From Rhizobium sp. 16-449-1b (GTDB lineage Bacteria > Pseudomonadota > Alphaproteobacteria > Rhizobiales > Rhizobiaceae), in the NCBI RefSeq assembly GCF_017741935.1, contig NZ_JAGHMH010000013.1, forward strand, positions 62,001-126,000: DNA of 64,000 nt, given 5' to 3'. Numbering within the stretch: position 1 is the stretch's first letter; each line of letters opens with the position of its first letter. This document shows positions 16,619 to 25,355 of this stretch, piece after piece. Below the pieces are notes generated by a model. It saw only the letters and a list, made by a program, of their open reading frames with translations. It ran no database searches and had not been told where the DNA came from. Both the position numbers and the translations under genes were made by a program.

Positions 16619-17275
16619 TCAACCCAGGTTGGCGTAACGTCGCTCAAGCCAGGAGGCGACGAATGTGAGGATCGTGGTCAGCACGAGGTAGATGACTGCT
16701 ACCGCGATATAGAACTCGAAGGGGCGGAAGGTCGCCGCGATCAGGGTCTGCGCATAAAGCGTCAGCTCGACGACGGTGATCGTCGAAAGAAGCGAGGTGT
16801 TCTTCAGGGTCGAGATCGCCTCGTTGGTGACCGCAGGCAGGATGATGCGGAAGACCTGCGGCAGGATGATCGTGCGCATGGTCTCGCTCGGGCTGAAGCC
16901 GAGTGCCAGCGCCGATTCATTCTGGCCGCGCGGGATGGCGTTGAGTCCACCGCGGACGATCTCGGCGACATAAGCGCCGCTGTTGATACCGAGCGCGATG
17001 ACGCCCGCCGTAAACGGCGAAAGCCGGATGCCGATCTGCGGCAGGCCGAAATAGATGATGAACACCTGGATCAGCGTCGGCGTGCCGCGAATGAACCAGA
17101 TATAGAAGCCCGCCGCCACGCGCGCCGATTTCCATTTGGAACGCTGCGCCAAGGCAGCCAGCAGGCCGCATGCCCAGCTGACGACGATCGTCAGGATCGT
17201 CAGGCCGAATACCGTCCAGGCGGCTTCAAGAAAGCCTGGACCATAAAGCTGAACTTCTTCAATAAAACCGCTCAT
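16619..17275 (-). CDS. Polar amino-acid ABC transporter permease
   Basis: This 218-residue inner-membrane protein is of the HisM/GlnP type. It has five or so hydrophobic segments, the family motif [15 protein letters not shown] near residues 57-71 and the EAA loop [21 protein letters not shown] that docks the ATPase. The start overlaps the ATPase stop by four bases (17272-17275). Only one permease gene is present, so the channel is presumably a homodimer. Confidence 0.93.
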   Translation of the reverse strand: MSGFIEEVQLYGPGFLEAAWTVFGLTILTIVVSWACGLLAALAQRSKWKSARVAAGFYIWFIRGTPTLIQVFIIYFGLPQIGIRLSPFTAGVIALGINSGAYVAEIVRGGLNAIPRGQNESALALGFSPSETMRTIILPQVFRIILPAVTNEAISTLKNTSLLSTITVVELTLYAQTLIAATFRPFEFYIAVAVIYLVLTTILTFVASWLERRYANLG

Positions 17276-18084
17276 TGCGCCTGCGCTCCCTGACCTTGAT
17301 CGTTCGAGAAGGAATGACCAACGTCGTCATGCAGGATACGATGAAGGAACTGCTTCAGGCGGTCGCTTTCGGGGTGCCTCAGAATATCCGGCGGACCCTC
17401 TTCGGCGATCACGCCTTTGTCGAAGAACAGAACGCGCGAGGAGACGTCGCGCGCGAAGGCGATCTCGTGGGTAACGAGCAGCATGGTCATGCCCTCGGAC
17501 GCCAGCGATGCCATCAGCACCAGAACTTCGTGGACGAGCTCCGGATCGAGCGCCGAGGTGACCTCGTCGAACAGCATCAGGCGCGGCTTCATGGCCAGCG
17601 CACGGGCGATCGCCACGCGCTGCTGCTGGCCGCCCGAAAGTCGCGACGGGTAGCTATGGCGCTTTTCGAACAGGCCGATCCGCGATAGCAGAGCCTCGGC
17701 CTCCTCGATCGCCTGCGCGCGCGGCAGCTTCAAGAGACGGATCGGCGCGTGCGTGACGTTTTCGAGCACCGTCATGTGCGGCCAGAGATTGTAGCTCTGG
17801 AACACCATGCCGACGCGCGCCCGCAAGGACTGCAGCTGCGACGGCGTCGGGAAGAAGCGCGAGGCTGGACGGAAATCGAAAGACAGGCCCTCGAACTCCA
17901 TGAAACCCGATTGCGGCATTTCCAGCGCGTTGATCGACCGCAGGAAGGTGCTCTTGCCGGAGCCGCTGGCGCCGATGATCGAAACCACCTCGCCCGCCTT
18001 GACGTCCAGCGAGACGCCTTTCAGCACTTCGTTCTCGCCGAAGCTCTTGCGGATTTCGCGCAATTTCAGAAGCTGCTCGCTCAT
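17272..18084 (-). CDS. Polar amino-acid ABC transporter ATP-binding protein
   Basis: The 270-residue ATPase has Walker [10 protein letters not shown], the Q loop [12 protein letters not shown], the signature LSGGQQQR, Walker [13 protein letters not shown] and the switch histidine in [13 protein letters not shown]. It powers the permease encoded next. Its start overlaps the DUF1989 gene stop by four bases, tying the DUF1989 protein to the transporter. Confidence 0.94.
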   Translation of the reverse strand: MSEQLLKLREIRKSFGENEVLKGVSLDVKAGEVVSIIGASGSGKSTFLRSINALEMPQSGFMEFEGLSFDFRPASRFFPTPSQLQSLRARVGMVFQSYNLWPHMTVLENVTHAPIRLLKLPRAQAIEEAEALLSRIGLFEKRHSYPSRLSGGQQQRVAIARALAMKPRLMLFDEVTSALDPELVHEVLVLMASLASEGMTMLLVTHEIAFARDVSSRVLFFDKGVIAEEGPPDILRHPESDRLKQFLHRILHDDVGHSFSNDQGQGAQAQ

Positions 18085-18740
18085 GCTGACACCTCCGACG
18101 GATAGGTATCGAGGATATTGACCGCCACATCGCGCGGGGTGCGCGCGGCGCCGTTGATTGGCGTGATGTCCTGCGGACAGGCCGACAGGACGAAGATCAG
18201 ATCCATCTCGGCGCGCATGACAACATAATCGCCGGCAGCCGTATCGGGCGGAACGCGATCAACGGTGCCGTCAGCGGTGACGGGCACGTTCATGAAGAGG
18301 TTCAACGACGCAGGCGTGAACGGCATTTCGATACCTACGCCAGACAGCGCCTCGTGGAAATTGTCGGTACAGCTGCGGTGATATTCCTGGCATCCGAGCT
18401 GCTGGTAGAGCTCGCGATTGCACGGGCAAAGCAACGTGTCGTGCCTGACCTTGGCGCTGTCGGCGACCATTGTCAGCATGGGGCGGCGGCGTGAACTCAT
18501 CAACGCCATCCCCTCGGTGAAGAAGATGTTGCTGTTCATCGAACGCGTGTGATCGAGCGAAGACGTCTCGAAATGGTCGCTGTCAGCCAACGCCCAGGCA
18601 TCGACAACCTGGTTGCCGTGGGTGTTCGTCACGAGGGCAAATTGCCCGGCCTTCATCTCGAAGGAGCGCCCCCTGCTGGCGGGCACGATATCTGCGTCTA
18701 GGCTCATTTCAAACTCGTCTTTCTTCGATGCGATCGGCAT
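18081..18740 (-). CDS. DUF1989 (urea carboxylase-associated) family protein
   Basis: This 219-residue protein is the first gene of the transporter/ureohydrolase operon. DUF1989 proteins are commonly found beside urea carboxylase/allophanate hydrolase and guanidine-metabolism genes; some act as guanidine or amino-acid-related carboxylase/deiminase partners. Visible family features are [19 protein letters not shown], the cysteine pair in [29 protein letters not shown] and [14 protein letters not shown]. ATGs at 18740 and 18707 are both possible starts. Together with the ureohydrolase it points to urea- or guanidine-type nitrogen chemistry, although no urea carboxylase or urease is in the window. 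Confidence 0.85.
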   Translation of the reverse strand: MPIASKKDEFEMSLDADIVPASRGRSFEMKAGQFALVTNTHGNQVVDAWALADSDHFETSSLDHTRSMNSNIFFTEGMALMSSRRRPMLTMVADSAKVRHDTLLCPCNRELYQQLGCQEYHRSCTDNFHEALSGVGIEMPFTPASLNLFMNVPVTADGTVDRVPPDTAAGDYVVMRAEMDLIFVLSACPQDITPINGAARTPRDVAVNILDTYPSEVSA

Positions 18741-18862
18741 TGAGTGAGGGTCGATCGATCAAGTCCCGGCAACCCTATTCAGTATACCAGTGGAGTTCAA
18801 GTAGCAATTTCAATAAATTATAGCCTATATAATCGGCTTCGTGTGTATAATTTAAACAGAGA

Positions 18863-18881
18863 ATGCTTATATCGTGAGCAT
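18863..18881. promoter_or_regulatory. Candidate operator in the AT-rich divergent promoter region
   Basis: ATGCTTA (18863-18869) and TGAGCAT (18875-18881) pair at six of seven positions around five bases. The site lies within the AT-rich 254-bp gap between the DUF1989 operon (minus) and the M24 gene (plus), so one regulator could serve both. GntR/FCD regulators are encoded 3-6 kb away. This is weak evidence. Confidence 0.3.
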
Positions 18882-18994
18882 ATTTTGTCGGTTGATGCTT
18901 TAATTAGCAGAGCCGCACATCGCTCGATTGACGTTCGGATACTCGTGGTGTACCGAAAATCAAGGCCTTGCCGCAAGAGTGCATACGGAGTGAC

Positions 18995-20173
18995 ATGATG
19001 GATCGCTATTTTCCGCTGGACGAATACGAGGCGCGCTGGGATCGCGTTCAAAACGAGATGAAACGGCGTGGCTTTGCCACGACGGTCGTCTTCGGACGCG
19101 GCGGCGGAACGACCGACAATTGCGGCGACATCCTTTACCTCTCCAACCACTATGCCATCAGCAGCGGCATGGACTCGTTGATCTGGACCGCGCGATCCTT
19201 CGCTGGCGTCATCTTGCAGGAAGGACTTGCGCCGCAGCTGCATATCGACGAGCCGGAAGTTCGTCGCGATCTGGTATCGATCGATGATGTGCTGAGCAGC
19301 AATCATCCCTTCGAAAGCGTTGCCCGTTCGCTTGTCGAACGCGGCGTGAAGGGCCCGGTCGCGCTTGTTGGCACCAACCTGATCCCGGTGAAATACTACC
19401 GCGAGCTGGAAGCCATTGCGCCCGATATCGAATGGGTCCCGGCCGACGACCTTGTCAGATCCGTTCGGCGGATCAAGAGCAAGCGCGAACTCGACTGTTA
19501 TCGCGTCGCGGGCGAGACCGCGACGGCGGGAATGACGATCCTGATGGAAAGCCTGATCAGCGGCATGTCGGAGCGTGAAGCCGCCGGCGAGGCCGCGCGC
19601 GAGGTCGTGCGCCGTGGTGGCCGCATCCAGATGATCGGCACCAACCATGGCGACACGCTAGGCTTCGACCAGCGCTTCCCGCTCACGGGTTATAGCGCCG
19701 ATGTGCCTGATGTCGGCGACATCGTCACCGGCACGCTTCATGGCCCGCTGTTTCAGGGATATTACCTCGACCCGGGCCGGACGGCGGTGCGTGGCAAGGC
19801 CAACAGCGAACAGCTGCGCCTGATCGAAGCCGCCGGCAACATCGTGCACCGCTTGTCAGATATGCTGAGACCCGGCACGAAGCTGCTTGACGTCGCGGCC
19901 GAAGGTGATCGCATGACGGCGGCATTCGGCGGCTCGATCTCGCCGATCATGAAGAACTTCCCCTTCTATGGCCATGGCATCGGTCTCGGCTTTGAGCTGC
20001 CCCGCATCTCGACGACCATGTCTATGCCTGAAGATGTCGTGGAAGAGAACATGGTCTTCGGCGTCGAGGCGTTCTTGTCGCTCGACGGCGTCGGGGCGGC
20101 TTTCTTCGAAGACATCATCATCATTGGCAAGGATGGCAACGAGCTCCTGACGAAGTCGCCGAGCGTCTTCTAG
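18995..20173 (+). CDS. M24-family hydrolase (Xaa-Pro peptidase/creatinase-like), atypical metal site
   Basis: The 392-residue protein has a creatinase-type N-terminal domain (about 1-160) and a pita-bread M24 domain (about 170-390). The histidine in FYGHGIGLGFELPR and the glutamates in GVEAF and FFEDIIII are at family positions. However, the first metal aspartate expected in the GDxVxxD segment is not evident (DIVTGTLHGPLFQGYYLDPGRT). This suggests a creatinase- or ectoine-hydrolase-like C-N hydrolase rather than a peptidase. GGAG precedes ATGs at 18995 and 18998; a TTG at 18968 is less likely. It diverges from the DUF1989/transporter operon and ends at a strong shared terminator. Confidence 0.8.
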   Translation: MMDRYFPLDEYEARWDRVQNEMKRRGFATTVVFGRGGGTTDNCGDILYLSNHYAISSGMDSLIWTARSFAGVILQEGLAPQLHIDEPEVRRDLVSIDDVLSSNHPFESVARSLVERGVKGPVALVGTNLIPVKYYRELEAIAPDIEWVPADDLVRSVRRIKSKRELDCYRVAGETATAGMTILMESLISGMSEREAAGEAAREVVRRGGRIQMIGTNHGDTLGFDQRFPLTGYSADVPDVGDIVTGTLHGPLFQGYYLDPGRTAVRGKANSEQLRLIEAAGNIVHRLSDMLRPGTKLLDVAAEGDRMTAAFGGSISPIMKNFPFYGHGIGLGFELPRISTTMSMPEDVVEENMVFGVEAFLSLDGVGAAFFEDIIIIGKDGNELLTKSPSVF

Positions 20174-20201
20174 GCTGGGCGCCAACCGCAACCTGAATAA
20201 G

Positions 20202-20234
20202 AAAGGACCGGGCGAGATGCTCGCCCGGTCCTTT
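20202..20234. terminator. Bidirectional rho-independent terminator
   Basis: AAAGGACCGGGCGAG (20202-20216) and CTCGCCCGGTCCTTT (20220-20234) form a perfect 15-bp stem with a 3-base loop and A/T tails on both sides. It separates the convergent M24 and VOC genes and should stop both. Confidence 0.9.
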
Positions 20235-20238
20235 TTGC

Positions 20239-20652
20239 TTAGTGTGCGAAGACGCTATCGAAGTCCTTGAAGCCCTTGACCTCGATCGGGTTGCCGCTCG
20301 GGTCGAAGAAGAACATCGTCCGCTGCTCGCCCGGCTCACCCTCGAAGCGGATCACCGGCGGAATGTCGAAGGCGATACCGCCCTTCTGCAGACGCTCAGC
20401 GAGCGCGAACCAGTCATCGAGCGGCAGCACGACGCCGAGATGCGGCATCATCACCATGTGATCGCCAACCTTGCCGGTGCGCGTGACTTCGAACGGCTTG
20501 CCGAGGTGCAGCGAGATCTGGTGGCCGAAGAAGTCGAAATCGACCCAGGTATCGGTCGAACGGCCTTCGGCGCAACCGAGGACGTCGCCGTAGAAGCGTC
20601 TCGACGCGTCGAGATCGGTGACGTGGTAGGCGAGATGGAAGAGTGAGCGCAC
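20239..20652 (-). CDS. VOC-family protein (glyoxalase/extradiol dioxygenase fold)
   Basis: This 137-residue single-domain protein starts with LFHLAYHVTDLDASRRFYGDVLGC, typical of the vicinal-oxygen-chelate fold. It contains likely metal ligands H8 or H10 and a C-terminal glutamate in FFFDPSGNPIEVKGF. The segment VDFDFFGHQISLHLG resembles small VOC proteins of unknown function annotated as glyoxalases. It is the last gene of the minus-strand operon, 35 bases after the ectoine-hydrolase-like gene. Its role in the pathway is unknown. Confidence 0.82.
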   Translation of the reverse strand: MRSLFHLAYHVTDLDASRRFYGDVLGCAEGRSTDTWVDFDFFGHQISLHLGKPFEVTRTGKVGDHMVMMPHLGVVLPLDDWFALAERLQKGGIAFDIPPVIRFEGEPGEQRTMFFFDPSGNPIEVKGFKDFDSVFAH

Positions 20653-20686
20653 GGTGGTCTCCTTTGTGATGGCGAAATGATCTTGA

Positions 20687-21877
20687 TCAGCGAATGGTAA
20701 GGGTTCTGCGCAGGCTCGATAGCGGCTCGGCGCCGTGTTCGGTAACGATCACCGTCTCCGACGCACCGACCGTCCAATGGCCGTAGCTGCGAAGCGTGGC
20801 AGGCAGGTGGAACACCATGCCGGGCTCGATCACGCGCGAGACGCCGGTAAACAGGCTGAGGATACCCCCCTCGCCCCAATCGGGCGCGAAGGCGACGCCC
20901 ATCGAGTAGCCGATACGCTTGCGAAACGCGGCGGTGTAGCCGGCCTCGTCGATCACGCTCTGTGCGGCCTCATGCGGCGCCGAACACGGCGCGCCCGGAC
21001 GGATCGCCGATAGCGCGGCATCAAGGGCGCGCAGCGAGCAATCCATCATCCGCTGTGCTTCATCAGGCGGGCCGCCGATCCAGACGCTGCGCATGAGCGC
21101 CGAATGATAACGGGCATGGCTGCCTGCGAGTTCGAGGAACACGGGATCGCCCGCCTCCAACAGGCGCCGGCGCCACGTCATGTGCGGCAGCCCGCTGCGC
21201 GGTCCCGACGAGACGAGCGGCTCCATGGCCATGGCCTCGGAACCGGCCTGCGTTGCTGCCTGCAGCATGGCCGCCGCGATGTCGTTTTCGTTGGCGCCAC
21301 CCCGGCAAGCGTCGATGGCCGCAATCATGCCCGCTTCGGCATATCGCGCGGCAGCACGGATCGCAGCGAGTTCGTCGGCGGATTTGACCATGCGCAGCGG
21401 CGGCAGGATATCCGAGCCATCTGCAAGACGCTCCTGTCCAAGCTCCCTGGCGATCTCATCTGCGAGCCTGGGCGGCAGGAACCAGCCACCGAGCTCGATC
21501 GCCGGCCGCGTGATCTTGCGGTCTCGCAGCAGTGCTACCAGCACCGAGACAGGGCTCTCGCCATCCTGGTAGACGACGATGTCGGAAAGCCACGTATTGG
21601 CCACCGTACCGTAGAGTTCCAGCTGCCGCACCAGCAGCGTGAGCTCACCCGATGCCGTGAGGATCAGCGCCTGAAACGCGAAGTATCCGGCAGTCTGGCG
21701 TCCTGTCAGCCAGTAGATCGTCTCCGGCCCGGTGACGACGAGCGCCTCGTGGCCGCTGGCCACCAGCGCCGACACTGCACGCGCCTGACGTTGGGCGAAT
21801 TCGTCATGCGAAAACGAAGCCTCGCTTCCGCGAAGAGCGTCCAGGCCGTCATTGGGTATCTTGGATTGCATGTTCAT
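20687..21877 (-). CDS. M24-family hydrolase of the ectoine hydrolase (DoeA/EutD) type
   Basis: The 396-residue protein has an N-terminal domain (SHDEFAQRQARAVSALVASG, YWLTGRQTAGYFAFQAL) and an M24 domain. Several stretches resemble ectoine hydrolase: LPHMTWRRRLLEAGDPVFLE, GSHARYHSALMRSVWIG, GYSMGVAFAPDWGEGGILSL and ETVIVTEHGAEPLSS. As in that subfamily the usual DDHEE metal ligands are largely replaced. The start is ATG 21877, four bases beyond the upstream regulator stop, with GGAG/GAGG just before; the long open extension upstream is a shadow of the regulator. No other ectoine-catabolic gene (doeB, doeC, doeD) is here, so a related cyclic amidine or amide is a likelier substrate. Confidence 0.82.
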   Translation of the reverse strand: MNMQSKIPNDGLDALRGSEASFSHDEFAQRQARAVSALVASGHEALVVTGPETIYWLTGRQTAGYFAFQALILTASGELTLLVRQLELYGTVANTWLSDIVVYQDGESPVSVLVALLRDRKITRPAIELGGWFLPPRLADEIARELGQERLADGSDILPPLRMVKSADELAAIRAAARYAEAGMIAAIDACRGGANENDIAAAMLQAATQAGSEAMAMEPLVSSGPRSGLPHMTWRRRLLEAGDPVFLELAGSHARYHSALMRSVWIGGPPDEAQRMMDCSLRALDAALSAIRPGAPCSAPHEAAQSVIDEAGYTAAFRKRIGYSMGVAFAPDWGEGGILSLFTGVSRVIEPGMVFHLPATLRSYGHWTVGASETVIVTEHGAEPLSSLRRTLTIR

Positions 21878-21881
21878 TGCC

Positions 21882-22520
21882 TCAGCTCCGCGCCAGCCAG
21901 CCCAGGAAGCGGGCGCGTACGCTGTCGAAGTGGGCCTCCATCGCCAGTCTTGCAGCGACGCCGTCCCCGGCTTCGATCGCATCGATGACCGCGATGTGCT
22001 CGAGCGCCTGCTGGTCGAAGCGGTCGTGGGTGCGCGTGATGGTGCAGCGGCGCGCAATGCCGCGCATCTCGGTCAGCATGGCCGCGAGCAGAGGAAGCTC
22101 GGCGGCATAGGCGACAGCATTGTGAAATGCATCGTCGTCGAGCCAGAAGTGATCGAAGGCGATGTCGCCGCCATTGGCGTAGGCACGCATGCGTTCGCGC
22201 GACTGGATGAGATCGGGCGTAAGCGGTCGCGTGGCCGCCGTCTCGGCTGCTGCTCCTTCAAGCAAGCGTCTGAGCTGGACGATCTCGAGCAGCTGCTCCA
22301 CGGTCACCTGGCGCACCATGAGCGCGCCGTTCGGCAGCCTTGAGATCACGTCCTCTTTTTCAAGGCGCGAGATCGCCGCGCGCAGTGGCGTGCGGGAAAT
22401 ACCGGAGTCCTGCGCGAGCGAACGTTCCGTCAGCATATCGCCGGAGGAAAACTGCCCTTCCAGGATACGCTGCTTCAGATCGCGATAGACCTGCTGTGTC
22501 AGGTTTTCCTTTTCACTCAT
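21882..22520 (-). CDS. GntR-family regulator with FCD domain (copy 1)
   Basis: The 212-residue protein has a winged helix (about 7-70; LTQQVYRDLKQRILEG, ISRTPLRAAISRLEKEDVI) and an all-helical FCD ligand-binding domain, with metal-type residues in FHNAVAYAA and the H of EHIAVIDAIEAGD. It probably responds to a pathway carboxylate or amine. Its start overlaps the M20 gene stop by four bases, so it is translated with the catabolic genes. A second GntR/FCD gene lies in the same operon. Confidence 0.93.
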   Translation of the reverse strand: MSEKENLTQQVYRDLKQRILEGQFSSGDMLTERSLAQDSGISRTPLRAAISRLEKEDVISRLPNGALMVRQVTVEQLLEIVQLRRLLEGAAAETAATRPLTPDLIQSRERMRAYANGGDIAFDHFWLDDDAFHNAVAYAAELPLLAAMLTEMRGIARRCTITRTHDRFDQQALEHIAVIDAIEAGDGVAARLAMEAHFDSVRARFLGWLARS

Positions 22521-23770
22521 CGTGAACCGCCCGTCTCGCCGGCAATCGCGGCGTACAAGGTTTCGACTGCCGCGGCCAAATCCGCATTGTCCATGGCTTC
22601 ATCGGGATTGTGGCTGCCGTTCCAGTTGCGCAGGAACACCATGACGGAGTCCCAGCCCGCCTGCGCGAAGGCTGCCGCATCATGGCCGCCCCCCGACAGC
22701 ATCCGGCGCGGCGAGTGGCCAAGCCGTTTCGCCGCATCGGCAATCATGTCGCCGAGATCAGCCGACAGCCTGGTCGGCTGGCTACGCGACTGCTGACCGA
22801 AATCGAAGCGCACGCCACGCGACGCGGCGATCGATGCCGCCTCGGCCTGCAGCAGCGCGTTGGCGCGTTCGAGAACCGCGACATCGTCGCTACGCAGATC
22901 GACGCAGAAATCGACCCGGCCCGGCACTTTGGCGAAGGCGTGTTCCGAGCTTGCCGCATCGACCCGGCCGAAGGTGACGGCGAGATCGTCGCCACCATCG
23001 AGGATGTCACCCCAGTGCTTGTCCATCGCAACGATCAAATCGGCGAGCGCGAAGACCGCGTCCGAACGCGCCGCACGCGGCGCTCCGCCCGAATGCGCCC
23101 ATGTTCCGTCGATGCGCGCCTCACGATATCGCAATCCGCCGCGTACGCCAGCGACGATGCCGAACGCTTCCTTCGCATCGTCCAGCACGGGCCCCTGCTC
23201 GATATGCAGCTCGATGAAGCGTGCCGGCGATAGGCCCGAACCGCCCAATATGCCATCAGGATCGCCGCCTTCCGCGCGGATGTGGTCGCTGAGAGTGCGG
23301 CCATTATCGGCCCGCTTCACCTGCAGTTCAGGCGCAGTCAGGCGCCCGAGCGCAGCCCGCGAACCGGCATAGGAAACGGGGAACCACACGCTTTCCTCGG
23401 CGCGCGTCACGGTGACGACAAGATCGACCGGCGGCGCCTGTCCGCTTTCCACGAAAGCCGCCGCAAGGGCAACGGCGCCGGCGACGCCGGCTGCGCCGTC
23501 ATAGGCGCCGCCCATGGCAACCGTATCCACGTGCGAGCCGACATAGATCGGCGGCGCATCGCGATCACGTCCCGGCAGGCGCGCGAAGAGATTGAGCGCG
23601 GCGTCCCGCGTCACTGTCATTCCCAGGCGCTCTACTTCCTCGGCCACCACATCATGCGCGCGGCTTTCGAGCGGGCTGTAGGATGGGCGGGTGAAGCCCG
23701 GGCCGGTATCGGAAATGGCGTTGATGCGATCGAGCAGGCGATCGATCGTGTCCCTGATGATTGCACTCAC
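22517..23770 (-). CDS. M20-family amidohydrolase, N-carbamoyl-L-amino acid hydrolase/allantoate amidohydrolase-like
   Basis: The 417-residue zinc enzyme shows the family ligands: histidine and aspartate in GSHVDTV and GAYDGAAG, glutamates in TRAEESVWFP, ELHIEQGPVL and the C-terminal histidine in SGGGHDAAAF. The dimerisation-domain motif WAHSGGAPRAARSDA is also present. Such enzymes remove carbamoyl or ureido groups, as in hydantoin or allantoin breakdown. Its neighbours, 5-oxoprolinase subunits, M24 hydrolases and a D-amino acid transaminase, suggest it cleaves an intermediate left after ring opening. Four-base overlaps join it to both flanking genes. Confidence 0.9.
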   Translation of the reverse strand: MSAIIRDTIDRLLDRINAISDTGPGFTRPSYSPLESRAHDVVAEEVERLGMTVTRDAALNLFARLPGRDRDAPPIYVGSHVDTVAMGGAYDGAAGVAGAVALAAAFVESGQAPPVDLVVTVTRAEESVWFPVSYAGSRAALGRLTAPELQVKRADNGRTLSDHIRAEGGDPDGILGGSGLSPARFIELHIEQGPVLDDAKEAFGIVAGVRGGLRYREARIDGTWAHSGGAPRAARSDAVFALADLIVAMDKHWGDILDGGDDLAVTFGRVDAASSEHAFAKVPGRVDFCVDLRSDDVAVLERANALLQAEAASIAASRGVRFDFGQQSRSQPTRLSADLGDMIADAAKRLGHSPRRMLSGGGHDAAAFAQAGWDSVMVFLRNWNGSHNPDEAMDNADLAAAVETLYAAIAGETGGSR

Positions 23771-24714
23771 GCGGCTACCTCCGGCAGGAATTCAATGGTT
23801 GTGGCCGGCTTCTCGCCGGAGAGCGCTAGGAGCACATTGCGGGCGGCGCCGACTGCGACCCGCTGCAACGCCTCCGGCGTCGTGCCGCCGAGATGCGGGG
23901 TGAAGATAACCCGCTCGGTGGCGCCCAGTGGACCGCTCGGTGCTTCTGGCGAATAGACGTCCAGCGCGGCCGCAGCGACAATCCCGCCTGCAAGTGCCTC
24001 GGCAAGCGCCGGTTCGTCGATCAGACCTGCGCGCGCGGTGTTGACGAGGATGGCTCCCGGCTTCATGGCCGCAAAAGCACTTGCGCCGATCATCCCGCGC
24101 GTCTCATCACGCATGGGGGTGTGAAGCGAGACGACATCGGCCTGTGCGAGGCCCTCGGCAAGCGTGCTCACCCGCTGGAACGAACCGGTATCCGAGCTTC
24201 TCGGCGAAAAGACGAGAACCCGCATGCCGAGCGCTGCGTGAAGCATCCGCCCCAAGCCGGCGCCCGTCGCGCCCCAGCCGACGACGAGCGCGGTCTTGCC
24301 GGACAATTCATGAAACGTATGGGCCTCGCGAAAGCCGCGCTCGCCGGAGCGAACCGCACGATCGGCGGCCGGAACAAGCCGGGCCGCCGCGAGCGCGAGC
24401 CCCAAGGCGAGTTCCGAAACCGATTGCGCGTTCGCGCCGGGTGTGTTGCACACCAGCACGCCCTTTTGATGCGCCGCGCGCTTGTCGACGGCATCGTGGC
24501 CCGCGCCGTGAACGACAACAACCTTCAGACGATCGCTTGCTAGGATGGGCGCAGCCGAGAGGCCCGCATCGCGGGTGATGGCCGCGTCGCAGCCCATGAT
24601 CATCGTCGATACGGTCTCAGCATCCGGCGATGGGCACAGGACGGGTTCCACGCCGGCCTGCTGCAGGAGATCAAGGCCATCCTTGTGAATGGGCTGAACG
24701 ATCAGGCACTTCAT
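23767..24714 (-). CDS. D-2-hydroxyacid dehydrogenase (phosphoglycerate dehydrogenase-like)
   Basis: This 315-residue protein has the NAD-binding VVGWGATGAGLGRM, the catalytic arginine in NTARAGLID, the glutamate region in VYSPEAPSGPL and the histidine in FTPHLGGTTPEAL. It lacks the C-terminal ACT or ASB domains of true serine-pathway PGDH, so it is a shorter catabolic-type enzyme that would interconvert a 2-oxoacid and a D-2-hydroxyacid. It is linked by four-base overlaps to the M20 hydrolase and the second GntR gene. It may reduce the oxoacid produced by the nearby D-amino acid transaminase. Confidence 0.9.
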   Translation of the reverse strand: MKCLIVQPIHKDGLDLLQQAGVEPVLCPSPDAETVSTMIMGCDAAITRDAGLSAAPILASDRLKVVVVHGAGHDAVDKRAAHQKGVLVCNTPGANAQSVSELALGLALAAARLVPAADRAVRSGERGFREAHTFHELSGKTALVVGWGATGAGLGRMLHAALGMRVLVFSPRSSDTGSFQRVSTLAEGLAQADVVSLHTPMRDETRGMIGASAFAAMKPGAILVNTARAGLIDEPALAEALAGGIVAAAALDVYSPEAPSGPLGATERVIFTPHLGGTTPEALQRVAVGAARNVLLALSGEKPATTIEFLPEVAA

Positions 24715-25355
24715 CGCGTTGCTTTCCGCTCGTTGCTTTCAAGCCGGCCGACAATGGCGTCGCGGGCATTGAGGACATGTCGGCTCATCAGCTTTCCAGC
24801 CTGCTCTCCATCCTTGGCGCGTAGCGCCGCAATGATCTCGAGATGCTCCTCGCAACCCTTCAGATAGCGTGCGGGAACGAGGCTATGGTCGAACATGCAG
24901 GTCCGGCGCCTGAGATCGCTGATGGTGCGCACCACCATCTGATTGGACGTGGAACGCGCCAGCGTCAGATGGAAATCGTCATCGACCCGGCGTTGCTCGT
25001 CTTCCTCGCCCGGTCCTTCGGTCATCAGGGCGGTCACGCGCCTCTCAAGACCGTCGAGGATAGCGGGAGCGACCGCCGTCGCATGGCGGGCGCAATAGCC
25101 TTCGATGACACTTCTGAGAAAGAAGATCTCGTTCACCTCGCCTGAGGTCAGCGTGCGAACCTTGAGAAAGCGCCCTTCCTGGACGGCAAGTCCTTCGGCC
25201 TCGATGCGCTTAATCGCTTCGCGAACCGGCGTGCGCGACATGGCAAGTTCCTCGCCGAGCTTCGCCTCCTGCAAGACGTCGCCGGGCTTCAGTCCGCCGG
25301 CGAGGATCATCTCGATGATTTTCGCATAGGCCTGCTTGGCAAGCGGTTGGCTCAT
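24711..25355 (-). CDS. GntR-family regulator with FCD domain (copy 2)
   Basis: The 214-residue protein has an N-terminal winged helix (QAYAKIIEMILAGGLKPGD, LAMSRTPVREAIKRIEAEG) and an FCD domain (DDDFHLTLARSTSN, HLEIIAALRAKDGEQ). The two GntR proteins in this operon are not close copies, so they may read different metabolites or control different promoters, for example the pxpA/pxpB and the M24/DUF1989 divergent regions. Four-base overlaps occur on both sides. Confidence 0.93.
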   Translation of the reverse strand: MSQPLAKQAYAKIIEMILAGGLKPGDVLQEAKLGEELAMSRTPVREAIKRIEAEGLAVQEGRFLKVRTLTSGEVNEIFFLRSVIEGYCARHATAVAPAILDGLERRVTALMTEGPGEEDEQRRVDDDFHLTLARSTSNQMVVRTISDLRRRTCMFDHSLVPARYLKGCEEHLEIIAALRAKDGEQAGKLMSRHVLNARDAIVGRLESNERKATR

